A DNA stretch of 64,000 nucleotides from Terfezia claveryi (GCA_015179025.1 WHUX01000117.1:62001-126000), one strand, 5' to 3'. Positions 22,494 through 35,040 are shown, counted from the stretch's first letter. Numbers and translations: made by a program. Notes: generated from the letters alone by a model not told the origin.

Positions 22494-22722
22494 GGGACGA
22501 GAGGGCTGGAACGGGGCGTGGCGGCGGAGGTTATATTCATGACGCGGGTGGACGGCGTGGAGGAGGAGGCAGGGGTTTTATGTATCGCTTTCTTTGGCTT
22601 GGGAGGCGGGACATTTATATAGCCCGTTGTTCCGTGGGTGTACCGAGGCTTTTAATATGAGGGAACGGGGCCATCTTATAGCTTTAGGCTCCACAGGTGT
22701 CTAGACTCCCCCCCAAAAAAAA
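22494..22722 (+). mobile_element. SINE-like retroposon, copy B
   Basis: Body GGAACGGGGCGTGGCGGCGG leads to the family 3' part GTTCCGTGGGTGTACCGAGG ... TTAGGCTCCACAG and a short A tail (22713-22720). It lies just downstream of NLR copy 2. Confidence 0.65.
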
Positions 22723-22874
22723 CTTGCAGATCATGATTGTGGTAACCTCTCAGCTCTAGTTGAACAAAAACAAATTGGACTGTTAGGATATTAACCCAAT
22801 TGACTCGGAGGAAGACCCGGAGGATAACCCGGAGGGGATCCCAATCGACATAGAGCTAGATGCAGTCGTTATAT

Positions 22875-22950
22875 GTCCCACATCTCCCAGGCTAGCTTCT
22901 GGCCAATACTGCCTGCGCCAGGATCAATGATAGCCTAGTTGTATATTCTT
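22875..22950. repeat. Dispersed repeat R3 at the 3' end of NLR copy 2
   Basis: Similar to 34303-34385 (shared words CTCCCAGG-CAGCTTCT and GATAGC-TAGTTGTATA). The reading frame of copy 2 runs into it and stops at 22924-22926, so the gene end was created by a junction with this repeat. Confidence 0.6.
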
Positions 22951-25900
22951 GAGATGATCTTTGGAGTCCGCTTCCACATCCGCCCGCTCAGCAAGCAGCC
23001 GCACAATAGCCTCATGCCCTCGTTGTGCGGCCCATGACAGTGGAGTCCGCCCCAATTTATCTTCGGAGTCCGCACCCACATCCGCCCGCTCAGCAAGCAG
23101 CCGCACAATAGCCTCATGCCCTTCTAATGCGGCCCATGACAGTGGAGTCCGGCCACCTTGATCTTTAGAGTCCGCACCCACATCCGTCCGCTCAGCAAGC
23201 AGCCGCACAATAGCCTCATGCCCTCGTTGTGCGGCCCATGACAGTGGAGTCCAGCCCCATTTATCTTCGGGGTCCGCACCCACATCCGCCCGCTCAACAA
23301 GCAGCCGCACAATAGCCTCATGCCCTCCTTCTGCGGCCAATGACAGTGGAGTCCGGCCCCATTTATTTTCGGCGTCCGCATCCACATCCGCCCGTTCAAC
23401 CAGCAGCCGCACAACAGCCTCATGACCTCTTTCTGCGGCCCATGACAGTGGAGTCTGGCCAACTTGATCTTTAGAGTCTGCATCCACATCCCCCCGCTCA
23501 ACAAGCAGCCGCACAACAGCCTCATGCCCTTCTAATGCGGCGTATGACAGTGGAGTCCGGCCACCTTGATCTTTAGAGTCCGCACCCACATCCGTCCGCT
23601 CAGCAAGCAGCCGCACAATAGCCTCATGCCCTCGTTGTGCGGCCCATGACAGTGGAGTCCAGCCCCATTTATCTTCGGGGTCCGCACCCACATCCGCCCG
23701 CTCAACAAGCAGCCGCACAATAGCCTCATGCCCTCGTTGTGCGGCCCATGACAGTGGAGTCCGGCCACCTTGATCTTTAGAGTCCGCACCCACATCCGCC
23801 CGCTCAACAAGCAGCCGCACAATAGCCTCATGACCTCCTTCTGCGGCCAATGACAGTGGAGTCCGGCCCCATTTATCTTCGGAGTCCGCACCCACATCCG
23901 CCCGCTCAACAAGCAGCCGCACAATAGCCTCATGACCTCCTTCTGCGGCCAATGACAGTGGAGTCCGGCCCCATTTATTTTCGGCGTCCGCATCCACATC
24001 CGCCCGTTCAACCAGCAGCCGCACAACAGCCAACTGTCCCGCCAATGTTGCGAATGAGAGTGGGCTCCTTCCCTCTGCATCTTCTACTTCCCAACCTTGC
24101 TCTTTGCCCAACACAGACATGTAGGTCGACAAACCAAAGCGGGCTGCTGCATGGACACCCAAGAGTTGTAGACCGGTTCGTGATGTGATATCACACAACA
24201 TCTTGTACTGCTCGTAGTAGCTGCTATAGTATAGTACTTGGAGGGCAATATGGGTCAACTGGCCGCTCTTCCTCATGAGTAGTTTCATTGCAAGGGCTTT
24301 AATCTCTTCAACTTCCACATCACTGCGAGCTTGTGTTAGTGCCGTATAGTGGCCCCAGTTGGAGGAGGCATATTCCAAGAATAGAAACCTCTTTAAATAT
24401 TGTTTTATATCCTGATAGGTTTCAAGCTCGACATTTAGTTCTCTAAAATTGAGGTAGGTTAAGCAGATTTCGGCTGCGGTTCTGTGGCCATGAGGGAAAA
24501 TGGTGCTGCTATGCTTCCGAAAGTATTCCTCCAATGTATAATGCACGAGCCGGATTGTCGATGTTTCCTCATCCACGAGAACTAGTCCAAGGCAGCAGTC
24601 CAGCAACCGCTTTGGCGCGGGAATTGCGTCCCAATCTAGCTCAATATCTCCATGCTCAACTGCCAGTACATGCTGTATCTCGCCAACCTTCAGTGGCCGT
24701 TTAGCTAGATGTAGCCACATGAGAACTCGCATGCCAAGGTCATTCAAGAAGCTCGAATTTCGGATTCTGTCAACCATCTGTGCATATGCATCATCAAGTT
24801 GCGAGGGCAATGTTGCTAGTGCTTTTCGTCTCTTGGCTATTGTCGGCTGAGCAAGTACCATGCTAATATGCAAAGCAGGAAGCAAAAACCTATATCAGCA
24901 AAATCAGCGGTCTGTACTTGATGCATGGCATAAACATCGTAACATGGAAGCAAATAATATGTCTAAATTACGCCTAGGGAGACGCCTCGCCCTGTAGCCT
25001 CATGCCCCGGCATATTCGCGATATTGCCGCCAATGCAGAATTAAGAGACACTTAGCTCTGAGCTCTCTTTATAGCAGAGTAATGATTGACTCAAAAGGAG
25101 ACATTTGACTACTTACATTCCTTGTGTCTTGCTTATAATCCCATCCAGAATCTCCTCTTTGAGCTGCTCATTCATGTCGTCTGGGTTCCTTTCCCAATCC
25201 AGCCCAATCTCATAACTCAAGTATGCTCGTACATCAATAGGGTTGGGGGTAATTTGCATCGAATCCACCGACGGGATTTGAAGAATGCGGCTAACATCAG
25301 ATGCTATATGATGTCGACCTGTAAGAAAAATCCGACTATTTCCGAATTCAGTTTGAATTGCTTTGAGAAGGTCGAAGCGAGTCCCGGGCTCTAGTTCATC
25401 CAGAGCATCGATGCACAAAAAGTGGCCGGAAGCAGCAAGCTGTGGTATGACAAATTTTAACATCTGTGACGCATCCGCTTTTCCAATGTTATTCTGTTGG
25501 GACTCCAGCAATTTCACTACTGCATCTGGAATTTCGATAGTGATGGCTAAGTGCTGCTTAAGGATGCTACCCATAATATTGTCTAGACTTTGGTTTGTTT
25601 TGTCTCGATAGTCACAGTAGATATATGCAACTCGCTGCTCACCATAATGAGACAAAAGATGATCAATCACCATTGAGCTAGATGAAAAGTTAGCCCAACG
25701 CAATGCGTCAGAGTGAATCCAAACCAACCTGATGATGGTCTTTCCGGCACCTGGTATCCCATAACATGGCAGAATACGGTTGCTTGTGCGTATACTGGTA
25801 TCCTGCCACACACGGAAGCGCTCATACTCCTGTAGCCACAAAACACTATTCTTATAACGCTTTGCCTGCAGGTCCTGATGCCGTTTAGGGGGATCCAGTG

Positions 25901-27279
25901 GTGATAATGTTTCTATAAGTTTGTTTACCCGTTCCTCTATAAGCAGTAGTCAGTATACTCACATTCCTATAATCATCACAAATATTTCAGCTATGAAGAA
26001 GGAAGAAAGTAAAATGAATGGGGTTTTCAAGGGGGGTGACCCGGCAAGGGGCGTGGCGATGGTGGCTATTCTCGGGGAAGGGCCGGCAGGGCCATGGCGG
26101 ATGTTCCGTGGTGTACCGAGTCTTTTAAGATGAGGGAACGGGGCTGTCTGATAGCCCTAGGCTCCACAGACGTAAAGACTTCAAAAATGAAATTAAAATA
26201 AAAGAAAATAAAAAATAAAAAGTAATTATTAAATGAATATCATACGCTTTGCAGCCTTTACTTCCATATCCAACTTCGTGATTGCTTCAGAATTGCCTGC
26301 AACTGCCAAGTGGGTATCCCTTGCAATGCCTAGAGTCTCTATTCCTGCCGTTAGCTTGTGTACGAGACGCATATATTCAAGTTTTAAGTAGCCTGAAAGG
26401 GCCCAAGACACCGGGTTGACCTACCGTTTACATCCCTCAAGAGCCCTTGTTGACAGCTCCTAAACTCGTTGTCCGATGTTACCCTTTGCCTTTTGGCATC
26501 TATTGTGTATTCAACTGATTAGCAGCTGTACCCTTGTCCCGCAAAAGCCACCTGCGCTCATGAAATATATATATATTTTTTTTTTAAAAAATAACCGAAG
26601 CCTTAACAGTAGGTTTGAGCCTCGGGGAATGTCATAGACCAGATAGCCTACACATAACCAAAAAGAAAATCTTAAGCAAATGTTAGAATTAGCCAACCTT
26701 GCTGCTCATCCTGCATTTCCGAAGTCCTCTTATTGATAACACGCAAAAGGTGACTAGAGGTAGATAGTAATATTAGTTCCAGGGGTCTAGAATCAATACC
26801 GAGATGGAATAAAACTCTCACCTAGACTCAATACTCAATGCTAACTCAAAGGTATTGATAATTCCCTTAAACCGATCCAGGTTCTCTTTGACTTCCCGCT
26901 CTTTGAATGGCCATATAATACCCCGTCCAATGTTTTTTGCACTTTGTCCAGGAATTCGCTCACACCGTTTGATCGATGACTGCACGGATTTGAGTAGATC
27001 GCTAGCGGCCTTGATTGTATCTGGCGTAATCACTTCGGAGATCCTTTGCTTCGAGCCCTGGGTTTGTACTATAGAACTAGTATTATTTGCACTTTCGAGG
27101 ACAAGTTCATCGATTTGACCGAGGACAGCTTCGAGTCTGGATATCTCGCTCAATAGTTGCCTCAGTGCATTTGGACTGTTTCGAACGGATGCAATATATG
27201 CATAACCTTCCGCAAGAATCGGCCCAGCAAGCGACAGTAAACCTGCAATGCTAGCAGCGACAGAGAGTGGATCAGCCAT
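22924..27279 (-). CDS. NLR-type STAND protein: HeLo-like, NACHT, ankyrin repeats (copy 2)
   Basis: Paralogue of copy 1 that keeps the linker exon. Exons: 27279-26822, 26753-26698, 26392-26246, 25936-25729, 25677-25117 and 24889-22924; 3396 nt, 1131 residues, in frame throughout. Exon 1 is the HeLo-like/STAND domain. Exon 3 (YLKLEYMRLVHKL ... GNSEAITKLDMEVKAA) is a helical linker of 49 codons with phase 1 at both ends. Walker A GIPGAGKT ends exon 4, and exon 5 has LCIDALDELEPG and FLTGRHHIASDV. Eleven 34-residue ankyrin units follow. The last unit runs into KNIQLGYH and stops, without the cap seen in copies 1 and 3, because of a junction with a dispersed repeat. The 51-bp intron between exons 4 and 5 has no stop and is a multiple of three, so retention would add 17 residues. 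Non-self-recognition role inferred from family. Confidence 0.88.
22950..24055 (-). repeat. 102-bp ankyrin-coding tandem array, copy 2
   Basis: Eleven units, e.g. boundaries at 23033 and 23135. A three-unit block near 23190-23500 is repeated almost exactly at 23540-23800 (GADPEDKWGWTPLSWAAQR in both). Variation is concentrated at the residue after TPLS, at the two residues before GHEA, and at the Val/Ile after HEA. Confidence 0.9.
26020..26230 (+). mobile_element. SINE-like retroposon, copy C, in an NLR intron
   Basis: Inserted antisense in the intron between exons 3 and 4 of NLR copy 2. The 3' part GTACCGAGTCTTTTAAGATG ... TAGGCTCCACAGACGTAAAG is followed by an A-rich tail to 26230. AAATGAAT occurs at 26012-26019 and 26231-26238, a probable 8-bp target duplication. 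Confidence 0.7.
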
Positions 27280-27349
27280 CCTTTAGTTATTCTCCCAGTT
27301 CTCTTAACCTGCCGAATAGATACTCAGTCTTTGCGATGTGTAATAGGAA

Positions 27350-27357
27350 TATATATA
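27350..27357 (-). promoter_or_regulatory. TATA box of NLR copy 2
   Basis: TATATATA about 71 bp upstream of the ATG at 27279, in the same conserved block as in copy 1. Confidence 0.5.
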
Positions 27358-28029
27358 GCTGCTTGTTGCGTGCTCAAACCGTAGTAAAATTTGTTGTATG
27401 GGTTAAAGGCGCGATGCCTACTTATGTTCCTCCGCATTCCAAATCTATATGATAACTGTAGTTCACTGTTGCCTAATAATGGATTGCCAAGCACTTGTTA
27501 ACAGGTGCAGCATGCATATGAATGACAGCTCGACACCTATTTATATACGATTGGAAGATGCAAATAAGATCACTGGGCCACTTGGGAGTTGGACTGGAAG
27601 AGTGGATATCGACCTCAGCAATAATCGCTATAAGCTGGCATCCTTATCTGGCACGTATCTAGTCATGAGTGACGTATACAACCCATTCACACGCCCGTGG
27701 TTTTCGGATGGCTGGCAGCGGAGAAAAATGTGTAAGGAGCTGGAGTGGTTTAGAGTTCCTGCAAGTGGAAGGGGAGAGGGTACGGTAAGGTGTTATTATT
27801 TTATTGGTTGAGTGGGCGCAAGTGTATCTAGAAGGGACCGGGCTGGCCTGGGAAATCAGGGATGTGGTCTCTCGTCATAGAACTACCGGTAGATACGAGT
27901 ATTAAGTTCTAACAATCGGCCTTATAACTTTCTTTATTGATCAGACAAAGCCTCCACCACAATTCTTGACTACCAGGAAGAGGGCATGTTGGGGGTGAAT
28001 AGGATCCTAGGAATGTCGTATGAAAGCAA

Positions 28030-28480
28030 AATATAGGTCTGGATAATGTAGCAGGTCATGTGGTTTGTAGAATAGTTATATGCCCATTAGTGATAGTCAT
28101 TCTACAAGCGCTAGCTTCCATACTCGATAGGCAAGTTGTATCTATTATTATTTCTTAAGTGTTCTAACCGATTCATCAATCTTGACGATTGGATCAATCG
28201 GGCGATACTGACGGTTGGACTAACATCAGCCAGTGCGCAATGTGTGAATCGGTACATAACTTAGTGGGGAAGCCGAGACCGGAACTAAGCAGGGCTAGTC
28301 TCATGCAGGGCTTATCTCCAAAAGAAACTAACCAAAAAAATTACATCTAAGTAACTAAGGCCCAATAGCACCACTCGGCCAAGGGTGCACATGTATACAG
28401 TTGTGATTTGGTAGAGGTACGAATGAGCGGACATTTGGGAGAAGTGGAGATCCGCTTATATTTTGAACACTCCTATGCCT
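28030..28480. repeat. NLR upstream flank block, copy 2 locus
   Basis: Homologous to 19205-19460 upstream of copy 1 and to the orphan at 11010-11335. It marks the outer part of the duplicated unit. Confidence 0.65.
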
Positions 28481-28679
28481 CTTCTCCATATAATCTACAG
28501 AAATACTAAATTGCACATCCTTTACTAATATCCATATCACCACTTGGTGGTGCTTGCAAAGCTATGGTAAACAGGTAGGGTAACAAGTGTTGAAAATCCT
28601 ACGCAGGGGTGTCGGAGTTCAAGAGCTTTGGTAGGTATTGGGTGTCCAGCCTTGCAATCGGTGCAAAGGCCTATCTTGT

Positions 28680-28850
28680 TGCCTAACATCTCCGTCAAAG
28701 CCCTCGAAGAATGTAATAATTTGTTTGATGAGACCGCAGTGAAGATATATCCAATGAGAAGGACATAAGCCTTCCACTCTGAGAATAGAATTAGGCCCGA
28801 ATGCAAAGCACATCCAACCAGATTAGCTAACTGCAATACATGCGCTGTTT
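28680..28850 (-). repeat. Dispersed relic repeat R2, copy 2
   Basis: Very similar to 22125-22320 (GTAATAATTTGTTTGATGAG). The 99-codon minus frame across it (QLANLVGCALHSG) is not preserved in the other copies. Confidence 0.6.
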
Positions 28851-29020
28851 GTCGACGGAGTAAGCTGACGGACGGTAGTTATGCTGGGCTAATGTAGATG
28901 TATTATACTTGAGGCAGAAACCAAATAATTCTATTCCTCGTGAAGGCAATAGAAAACTTTGGCGCTCGATATGCCGCTCGCCGACCAGGATTACGGTAGA
29001 GCTGAGCGGATTTGTGCTGT

Positions 29021-29240
29021 TAACTTCGAGCGGATGCAATGCATGCATAACCCTCTGCAAGAATTAGCCTACCAAGCGACTCGTTTGAATCGAATTCGAA
29101 TTTTCAAGATTAGCTTTGCTGAGGAGGCGGTATGTATTAGCAGGATATATAGTTTCTTATTCTGTGCTCAAGACCGTAGTATAATTGATTTTATGAGTTC
29201 AGGTGCCTTACTTATATTTCTCTCACGCCGAATTTCTGGT
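29021..29240 (-). pseudogene. Relic of an NLR promoter and first codons
   Basis: 29021-29085 matches part of NLR exon 1 (compare GCGGATGCAATGCATGCATA here with the same region of copy 2 near 27185). The adjoining 29090-29235 matches the upstream sequence of copy 3 (TCGAATT-TCAAGATTAGC; GTAGTATAATTGATTTTATG). The rest of the gene is gone, so this is a fifth trace of the family. Confidence 0.6.
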
Positions 29241-31179
29241 ATTGTGATTTCTCCTAACAGAGACAACAAAAGCGAACCATTGCCTAATTTACTATATAAT
29301 ATAATGACCCACCAGTGTCCCACCCGATATATCGGTGTGATTAATGAATGCAAGTGATAACAAAGCAAAAGGAAAATAAAAATTACTTCATGTTGATATT
29401 TGTTTACACATTTCAACAAATCCCCGCACAGCTTCATGACACCATAGAAACTATCACATAAAGTATTTAGCAATTGGCCTTCCTTCATAGTTGTCATTGA
29501 TCATAAAACAAAGCTTCCACTACTGTCTGATCAAAGTAGTACTTAATAGTCCTAGGAGAAATTAAACACTGCACCACAAGTCTCGGAAGATGGTAAACCA
29601 AAAAAAAGGGTGATAGAAAGGAACGTCATATAAAAGAACATGTGGACTTGGTGACGAGTCTCCCATGCCTTAGATTTCACGAAGGCTCAAATGGAGGACT
29701 TGGAGTAGCCTTGTGATAAGAAGAGGAAGGCGATATTTTTTTTTCTCTGTGGAGGGAAACATTACCCGTATTCGAGCTCTAGAGCCCATGAAGAGGCATC
29801 CCCTAGGACAGGCCGGGGCAATTATCCAACCCCAGGGCCGCTCCCTGCCCCGTGAGTACATACAAGACTAGAAAACTCTATCGGGAGAAGATGGCTCGTG
29901 ATTGTGAACCGGCATTGCCGGGGATTTGCGACTGCTTGTTTTGCCGGTGGGCTCTTGGCCCTGAAGACTAGATACCCCCAAGAAAAACAGAAAAAGGAAA
30001 AATCTCGTGCAGGTGAATGAGCACAACATAAACCACTCCAACCAAGTCGAATCCACACCGATAGAATGACTACATCAAATCCATGATGCAAGTATAAAAT
30101 TTCAAGTTAACCGATTCCCCAAAAACACGTATCCCTAGGGTATACTCGACGCTACCCATTACACACGAAGCATTTCATATCCCCTGTGCACCACTCAAAA
30201 GCCTGTCATGTAGCTGTACTGGTGGATGATTTGGGAAACATCGCTCTTTGTTCTGTCCTACGGTGGTGCGCAAAAACCTTATTCCGTCTAACTCCTCCGT
30301 TATTTTCATGTAGATGACGAGGGAGGATGCCACCTTTCCCTGGTATATTCTCCTTCAATAATCATTGGATCCCCATGGTCTCGACCACCGTAGTATCCTC
30401 CTTAATCCATCTCCCATCATTCCTAGTTGGTAGATGGGGGGGGTGCGGCATGAATCACCACAGCCATCGGTGGTCGCAGTGGTGATGTTGATGTATTCGG
30501 TGGTGCTCGTTCCGGAGATTGCTGTGCCTTTTCCTTCCCCTTTATACTGTTCCTCTGCTTCCCCTTACTTGAGGCACCTCGCTCCTGTGGTGATGGCGGT
30601 CATAACACGCGCACTCTGAATAACCGCCTGTAGATAGATGCGTACTAGTAGTAGTACTGGAGTTGTAACGACGCCTCAAGAAGTAGGTATAACCGGCGTT
30701 GACCTAACCCCTAGGAATTGGATTGCGTCCAATTCTGTCATATTATTTGCGACCTACCCTACCTGACCCTCTGATTCCTCGTAGAGTTGTATCGGAATCA
30801 TCTGCCACCTGGTCCATCTCCCTAAGCTCGAGTCAATCCCCCCATGCTCTCCCTTTGCCGACGAGAGTCCGATGAAGGCAATTTGATGGCTGAAGCTACC
30901 GAAGTTCAAGTTGATACGTCGAGGAAGAGGATCACAGTTGTAAAGGGTATGGCGCGCGCGTAACATTCTTAGAGATCTAGAATCATCATACTACTACTAG
31001 AGCCAATTGATTGATAATGATTCTAGTAGGTTGGATGGTTGCTGCCAAGATCGAAGTTTGTAGATACTGTACTTAGTACGTACAATTTTTTTGGAACTCA
31101 GTACTCGACTTAGGTCGCATGACGAACCACCCGGTGGATTCAAGGATCTGGCCGCCGTGGGCTACCTAACTATGCACAA

Positions 31180-31222
31180 TATGATAAATAGATAAATAGA
31201 TAAATAGATAAATGAATAAATA
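31180..31222. repeat. GATAAATA microsatellite
   Basis: About five tandem copies of the 8-mer GATAAATA with slight decay at the right end. Confidence 0.85.
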
Positions 31223-32344
31223 CCATTAAACGTCCGGCTAGGGGGCGGTTCAGGTAGGCGAAGTACACCCACCGCGTCCCACTCGTGCTCTCCTTTCTTC
31301 CAGGTTGGTTGATCCAGCTCTTCCCATACTCCGTATAGAGTACATATTACCCAAATCGAAGGGTGGTGTTTCTACTTTCGAATTCCCGTCCGATGCTTCT
31401 AATTACGTTAAAAACCGAAACCCCATTGTGCGAGCTGCTCCCCGCTGCTGCAAATCCGATATTGTTATTTCATTCTGTGCTGGCGGTTCTGGGGAGGCCT
31501 TGGTTTGTGGAGATCCACCGAAAAATTCCCCTCTTTTGCCTTCCTGAATTCACCCCAACTGTTACATTCGGAGCAGACTACCTACCGGCAATCTTGAGGA
31601 TGAAGAGTGTCCAAGGGTAGACTATGTAGTAGACCGGACGTAATAGAATCCCTTTTTCTTTTGCCCCTAGAATATATTAATGACTCTGGGATTGTCCCCT
31701 TAAGTGTTGTACAAATCCGACAACCATAATAGCAAAATGATCTCTAGTAAGATTTACTCTACATCGCTGAATTTGCACTCGGTGTCAAATAGCTTATCAA
31801 CTTTTTGACGAGACCCAAAGGAGTATCAAACAAAATACCCGCCAGTTTATACCAACGTGCACCATGGCTGCAAACAAAAGTTGGCACTCAATAACCCATC
31901 TCCAGTAATACAAGACTGCTTACTATGCATCTCCGAGTTTCTTTTGGTGTTTTTTGAGGTTTATGAACTCGTGACCTAGGTAATATTGGGGTCTCTAACT
32001 TGAGAGAGGAATATTCTGCCATAGATAAAATAGGGATGGGATGGGGAAGCCTGCAATAGTTTATTTCAGAGAATGTCAGAAAAGCCAATGTGGATGAACC
32101 TTACTACTACTCTCATACTGTTCTGCCCCCCAAGAAGAAACTCTTCAGATTATGACTCAGTTAGCTGAGCATTATCACTTTGTATAGGAGCAGACAGCAT
32201 CCATTCAATGACCATATCAGAATTATCTAATAGCCTAGTTTTGCAATTAGAACCAGTGCTAGTAGAAAATGACCCCTGCTCACTCTAGTAACCTACTTGA
32301 TACCATTTCTTGAAGAGTCCATGCATTATCAAGCCAGTGATTTT

Positions 32345-32535
32345 CATCCTATCATCCTGTTGCCCGAAATATCTGTCCACGTTCTCAGAGAATATACTAA
32401 TTTGCTTCATGTAACTTCAGTGAAGATATATCTAATGAAAAGAACATCGTCGTAGAAACAGAATTGGCCTCAAAGTTTTGCATGGGGCAAAAGACATCCA
32501 ATCAGGTTCTCTACCTGCAATAAAGTATTTAGAGC
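32345..32535 (-). repeat. Dispersed relic repeat R2, copy 3
   Basis: More diverged member sharing AGTGAAGATATATCTAATG and TGTTGCCCGAAATATCTG with the copies at 22.1, 28.7 and 55.7 kb. Confidence 0.45.
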
Positions 32536-33484
32536 TCCAATAATTTCCCGCAGAGAACTCCTACGCCAACATCTCTGTGGCATAGCGAGTGCCATCAGAA
32601 AACCTTTACAGTCAAAATGCAACTGTAGCACGCTGACAGTAATACTGACAAAAGTAGGTATGCTAGCCTAATGTATGCATAGTTAGACATACATATTATG
32701 CTTGAGACAGAAACCAAAGAGGTTTATTGCTCGTTTGAAGACAATGGAAGATATGATGCCTACAGATACTTCGGGGTGGGAGTTGGGCCATTGGTGAAGT
32801 ATAGAGTGAAGCTTAGGTGAAATATGGTAGGTTCGTCACACAGCGATATACTGGACAATTGAAAAAGCAAGACAATGTACATGTCATTTAAGGAGCGCAC
32901 TTGAAGCAGCTACCTGTAAACCCAGCATAGTGGATGCTAGGTTCAATAATCATTGATCATATGTACCGACGTATGTTGATGGTTAACATTTTATAATGTT
33001 AATTAAACAATTGGAAACTCTAAATCCCGTTATAGAAAGTAATCAATTTGTAACTACCGACATTGACCGGAGCTCACAAGAATTTTTGCAAAACACATCT
33101 AGAGCATTTCCAAGCTATGTGTTAGAATATTGCATGTCATTCCGCCCATACCTAGCTTTATATACCGTCAGACCTGCATGCACTTCCCATGTATTAAGGT
33201 TCCGCACATACGAATGTATATGTGCTTCATATGACGTCCCATATGATCTCAAGAGTATGCTTGTGAGCCTTCAGATGTTCATTCATACGCATACAGTATA
33301 TAAGCCTGTGTATTATCTACTCTACTGAGTATCGATCCAGGTCAGCTCGGAGCAATACGAAGCTCTTCATCTCTTCACTGTTTACACGGCTTCACATTGA
33401 ATTCGTTCTCACCCACCCTTAGGGGAGCTCAGTTGGTCCTAGAGGAGCCTACTAGGAAGCCCAAGCTGTGCTTGTTACACCCAT

Positions 33485-33667
33485 TGTTTTTTTGGAAGTC
33501 TATATGTCTATGGAGCCTAAGGCTATGAGACGGCCCAGTTCCCTTGTCTTAAAAGACTTCGTACATTCACGGAACAACGGACTGCCTAAATGCCCTGCCT
33601 TCCAAGCTAATGAAACGAAACAACCGAAGTAACCCCTCTGGCCCTTCCCCGAGATATAAGCAAGGCA
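33485..33667 (-). mobile_element. SINE-like retroposon, copy D, with 13-bp target duplication
   Basis: A 183-bp member on the minus strand. The 3' end TTAGGCTCCATAGACATATA is followed by an A run (33487-33493). The 13-bp sequence TTGTTACACCCAT flanks it at 33472-33484 and 33668-33680. A long duplication plus A tail is the mark of LINE-assisted retroposition and supports the family as a SINE. Confidence 0.82.
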
Positions 33668-34302
33668 TTGTTACACCCATATGTCCAAGGCAAGTATAGG
33701 ACAAGTCAGGTAGTTCTATGGGGCAGGTGGAAGCGGAGGGGATCTACATCCGCTCTTCCCAATTTGTATGCGATGACATAGAACCTTCCGTTTCAATAAC
33801 GCAATAAGTATTTACCTGATTGCTCTGAAGCTTTCCACAGACCTTGAACATATATTTACCTAGGGAACATAAACCTACGGGCGTACACTACACACAATTG
33901 GGGCAATGACAGCCATGCTGGTGTCCAACCGGCACTGTTTTCCTCTATGGGACTCGGAGCTGCAGGGAGTGCGAGGGAGGTTAGGGCACCTATGAGAACC
34001 TAACGGCCCTTCAAGAAGGACCGTCCAATGTTTCATGAACATTGTAGTGAAATTGGTGGCAACATACGTGAGAACGTCAGCCATACCAAGAAATGATCCG
34101 GATACCCGGCATGTACAGTAGCTTGTATATTTCCTACCTTATATCAGATCAATGCAAAGCAATCAATCTCTTCATCCCTTTACTGAACCCACGACTTTCT
34201 GCTCATATTCATTCTATTCCAATATTCTTTCATTCCTTTACCGGACTCATGCTCTCCGCATATCGTGTTTCATTACGTCCACGGAAAATAATATTAAAAA
34301 AA

Positions 34303-34385
34303 ATATGCATCCCACAGCTCCCAGGCCAGCTTCTTGCCGATACTGTATGTGCCGGGATTAATGATAGCATAGTTGTATAATATTT
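34303..34385. repeat. Dispersed repeat R3, second copy
   Basis: Counterpart of 22875-22950 at the end of NLR copy 2. Confidence 0.55.
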
Positions 34386-35040
34386 GATATAGCTAGTTAG
34401 GTATACTGTAATTAATTCAAGTGCGTTTTGTACTTAATCCAGTGGTTAAATACATTGCCCGCGAGGAGCATAGTGGGCGAGCAGCCCAGAACAAATATAA
34501 AGAAGTGAAATATGCTATCAAGTGAAGTAATAGAAATTGGATGGACCTCCTAAGCAGAATGGCCTGCAACATGACTTGTGTCTTCTTGAGGAGGAGAGGT
34601 ACTGAGGCAGAGGAGGGCTAAGTGGAACAAGACCTGTTTATATATTTGATATTTGTAGGATGACATCCGTAGTGCATTGTGGCTAGCGATGGGTTTGACA
34701 GTTGCCTTTACCGTACATTGGCAGGTGGCTTCGGGTAAAGGTAGTAGTCTCTCTTAATGACAAGTGGTTTATGTTGTATATTTGTTCCAACTGAGCTAAC
34801 TTTGGATGTATAAAACTTGGTTGAAGCGGCTGTAGTTCCCGTGTTGGAAACTAGCGATTGAGGATGTCATGGATAGTCAGCACATAATCTTGTAGAGTAA
34901 CCGCTTTGCATTTGGTACTTAGCATTGCAATCAATTCAAGGAATATATACTAAAACGAATTATCCAATTTCAAATTCAGCTTTCCTATGGTTTTGCTGTA
35001 TTTGATCCTCATTTGGATATGAGCTCCAGCGATGTTACCC

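Larger units (their letters stand above)
29500..33470. other. Intergenic DNA, no supported gene
   Basis: Frames up to about 110 codons occur (29822-30091, 31305-31620, 32996-33328) but none shows a recognised motif, and neighbouring frames overlap as in non-coding DNA. A GATAAATA tandem repeat lies at 31180-31222. An R2 relic lies at 32345-32535. Confidence 0.5.

Noticed and set aside
22961..24188. Similar shadow frames over copy 2
   Set aside because: Same cause; the frame coding PLSWAA-GHEA is the one joined to NACHT by good splice sites.
27449..27811. Plus-strand 120-codon frame upstream of NLR copy 2, with a partly similar frame at 18749-18973
   Set aside because: The two loci share the ending, but indels of 22 and 8 bp shift the frame between them, so protein-level conservation is not shown.
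32996..33328. 110-codon plus-strand frame
   Set aside because: Composition typical of AT-rich non-coding DNA and no recognisable motif.
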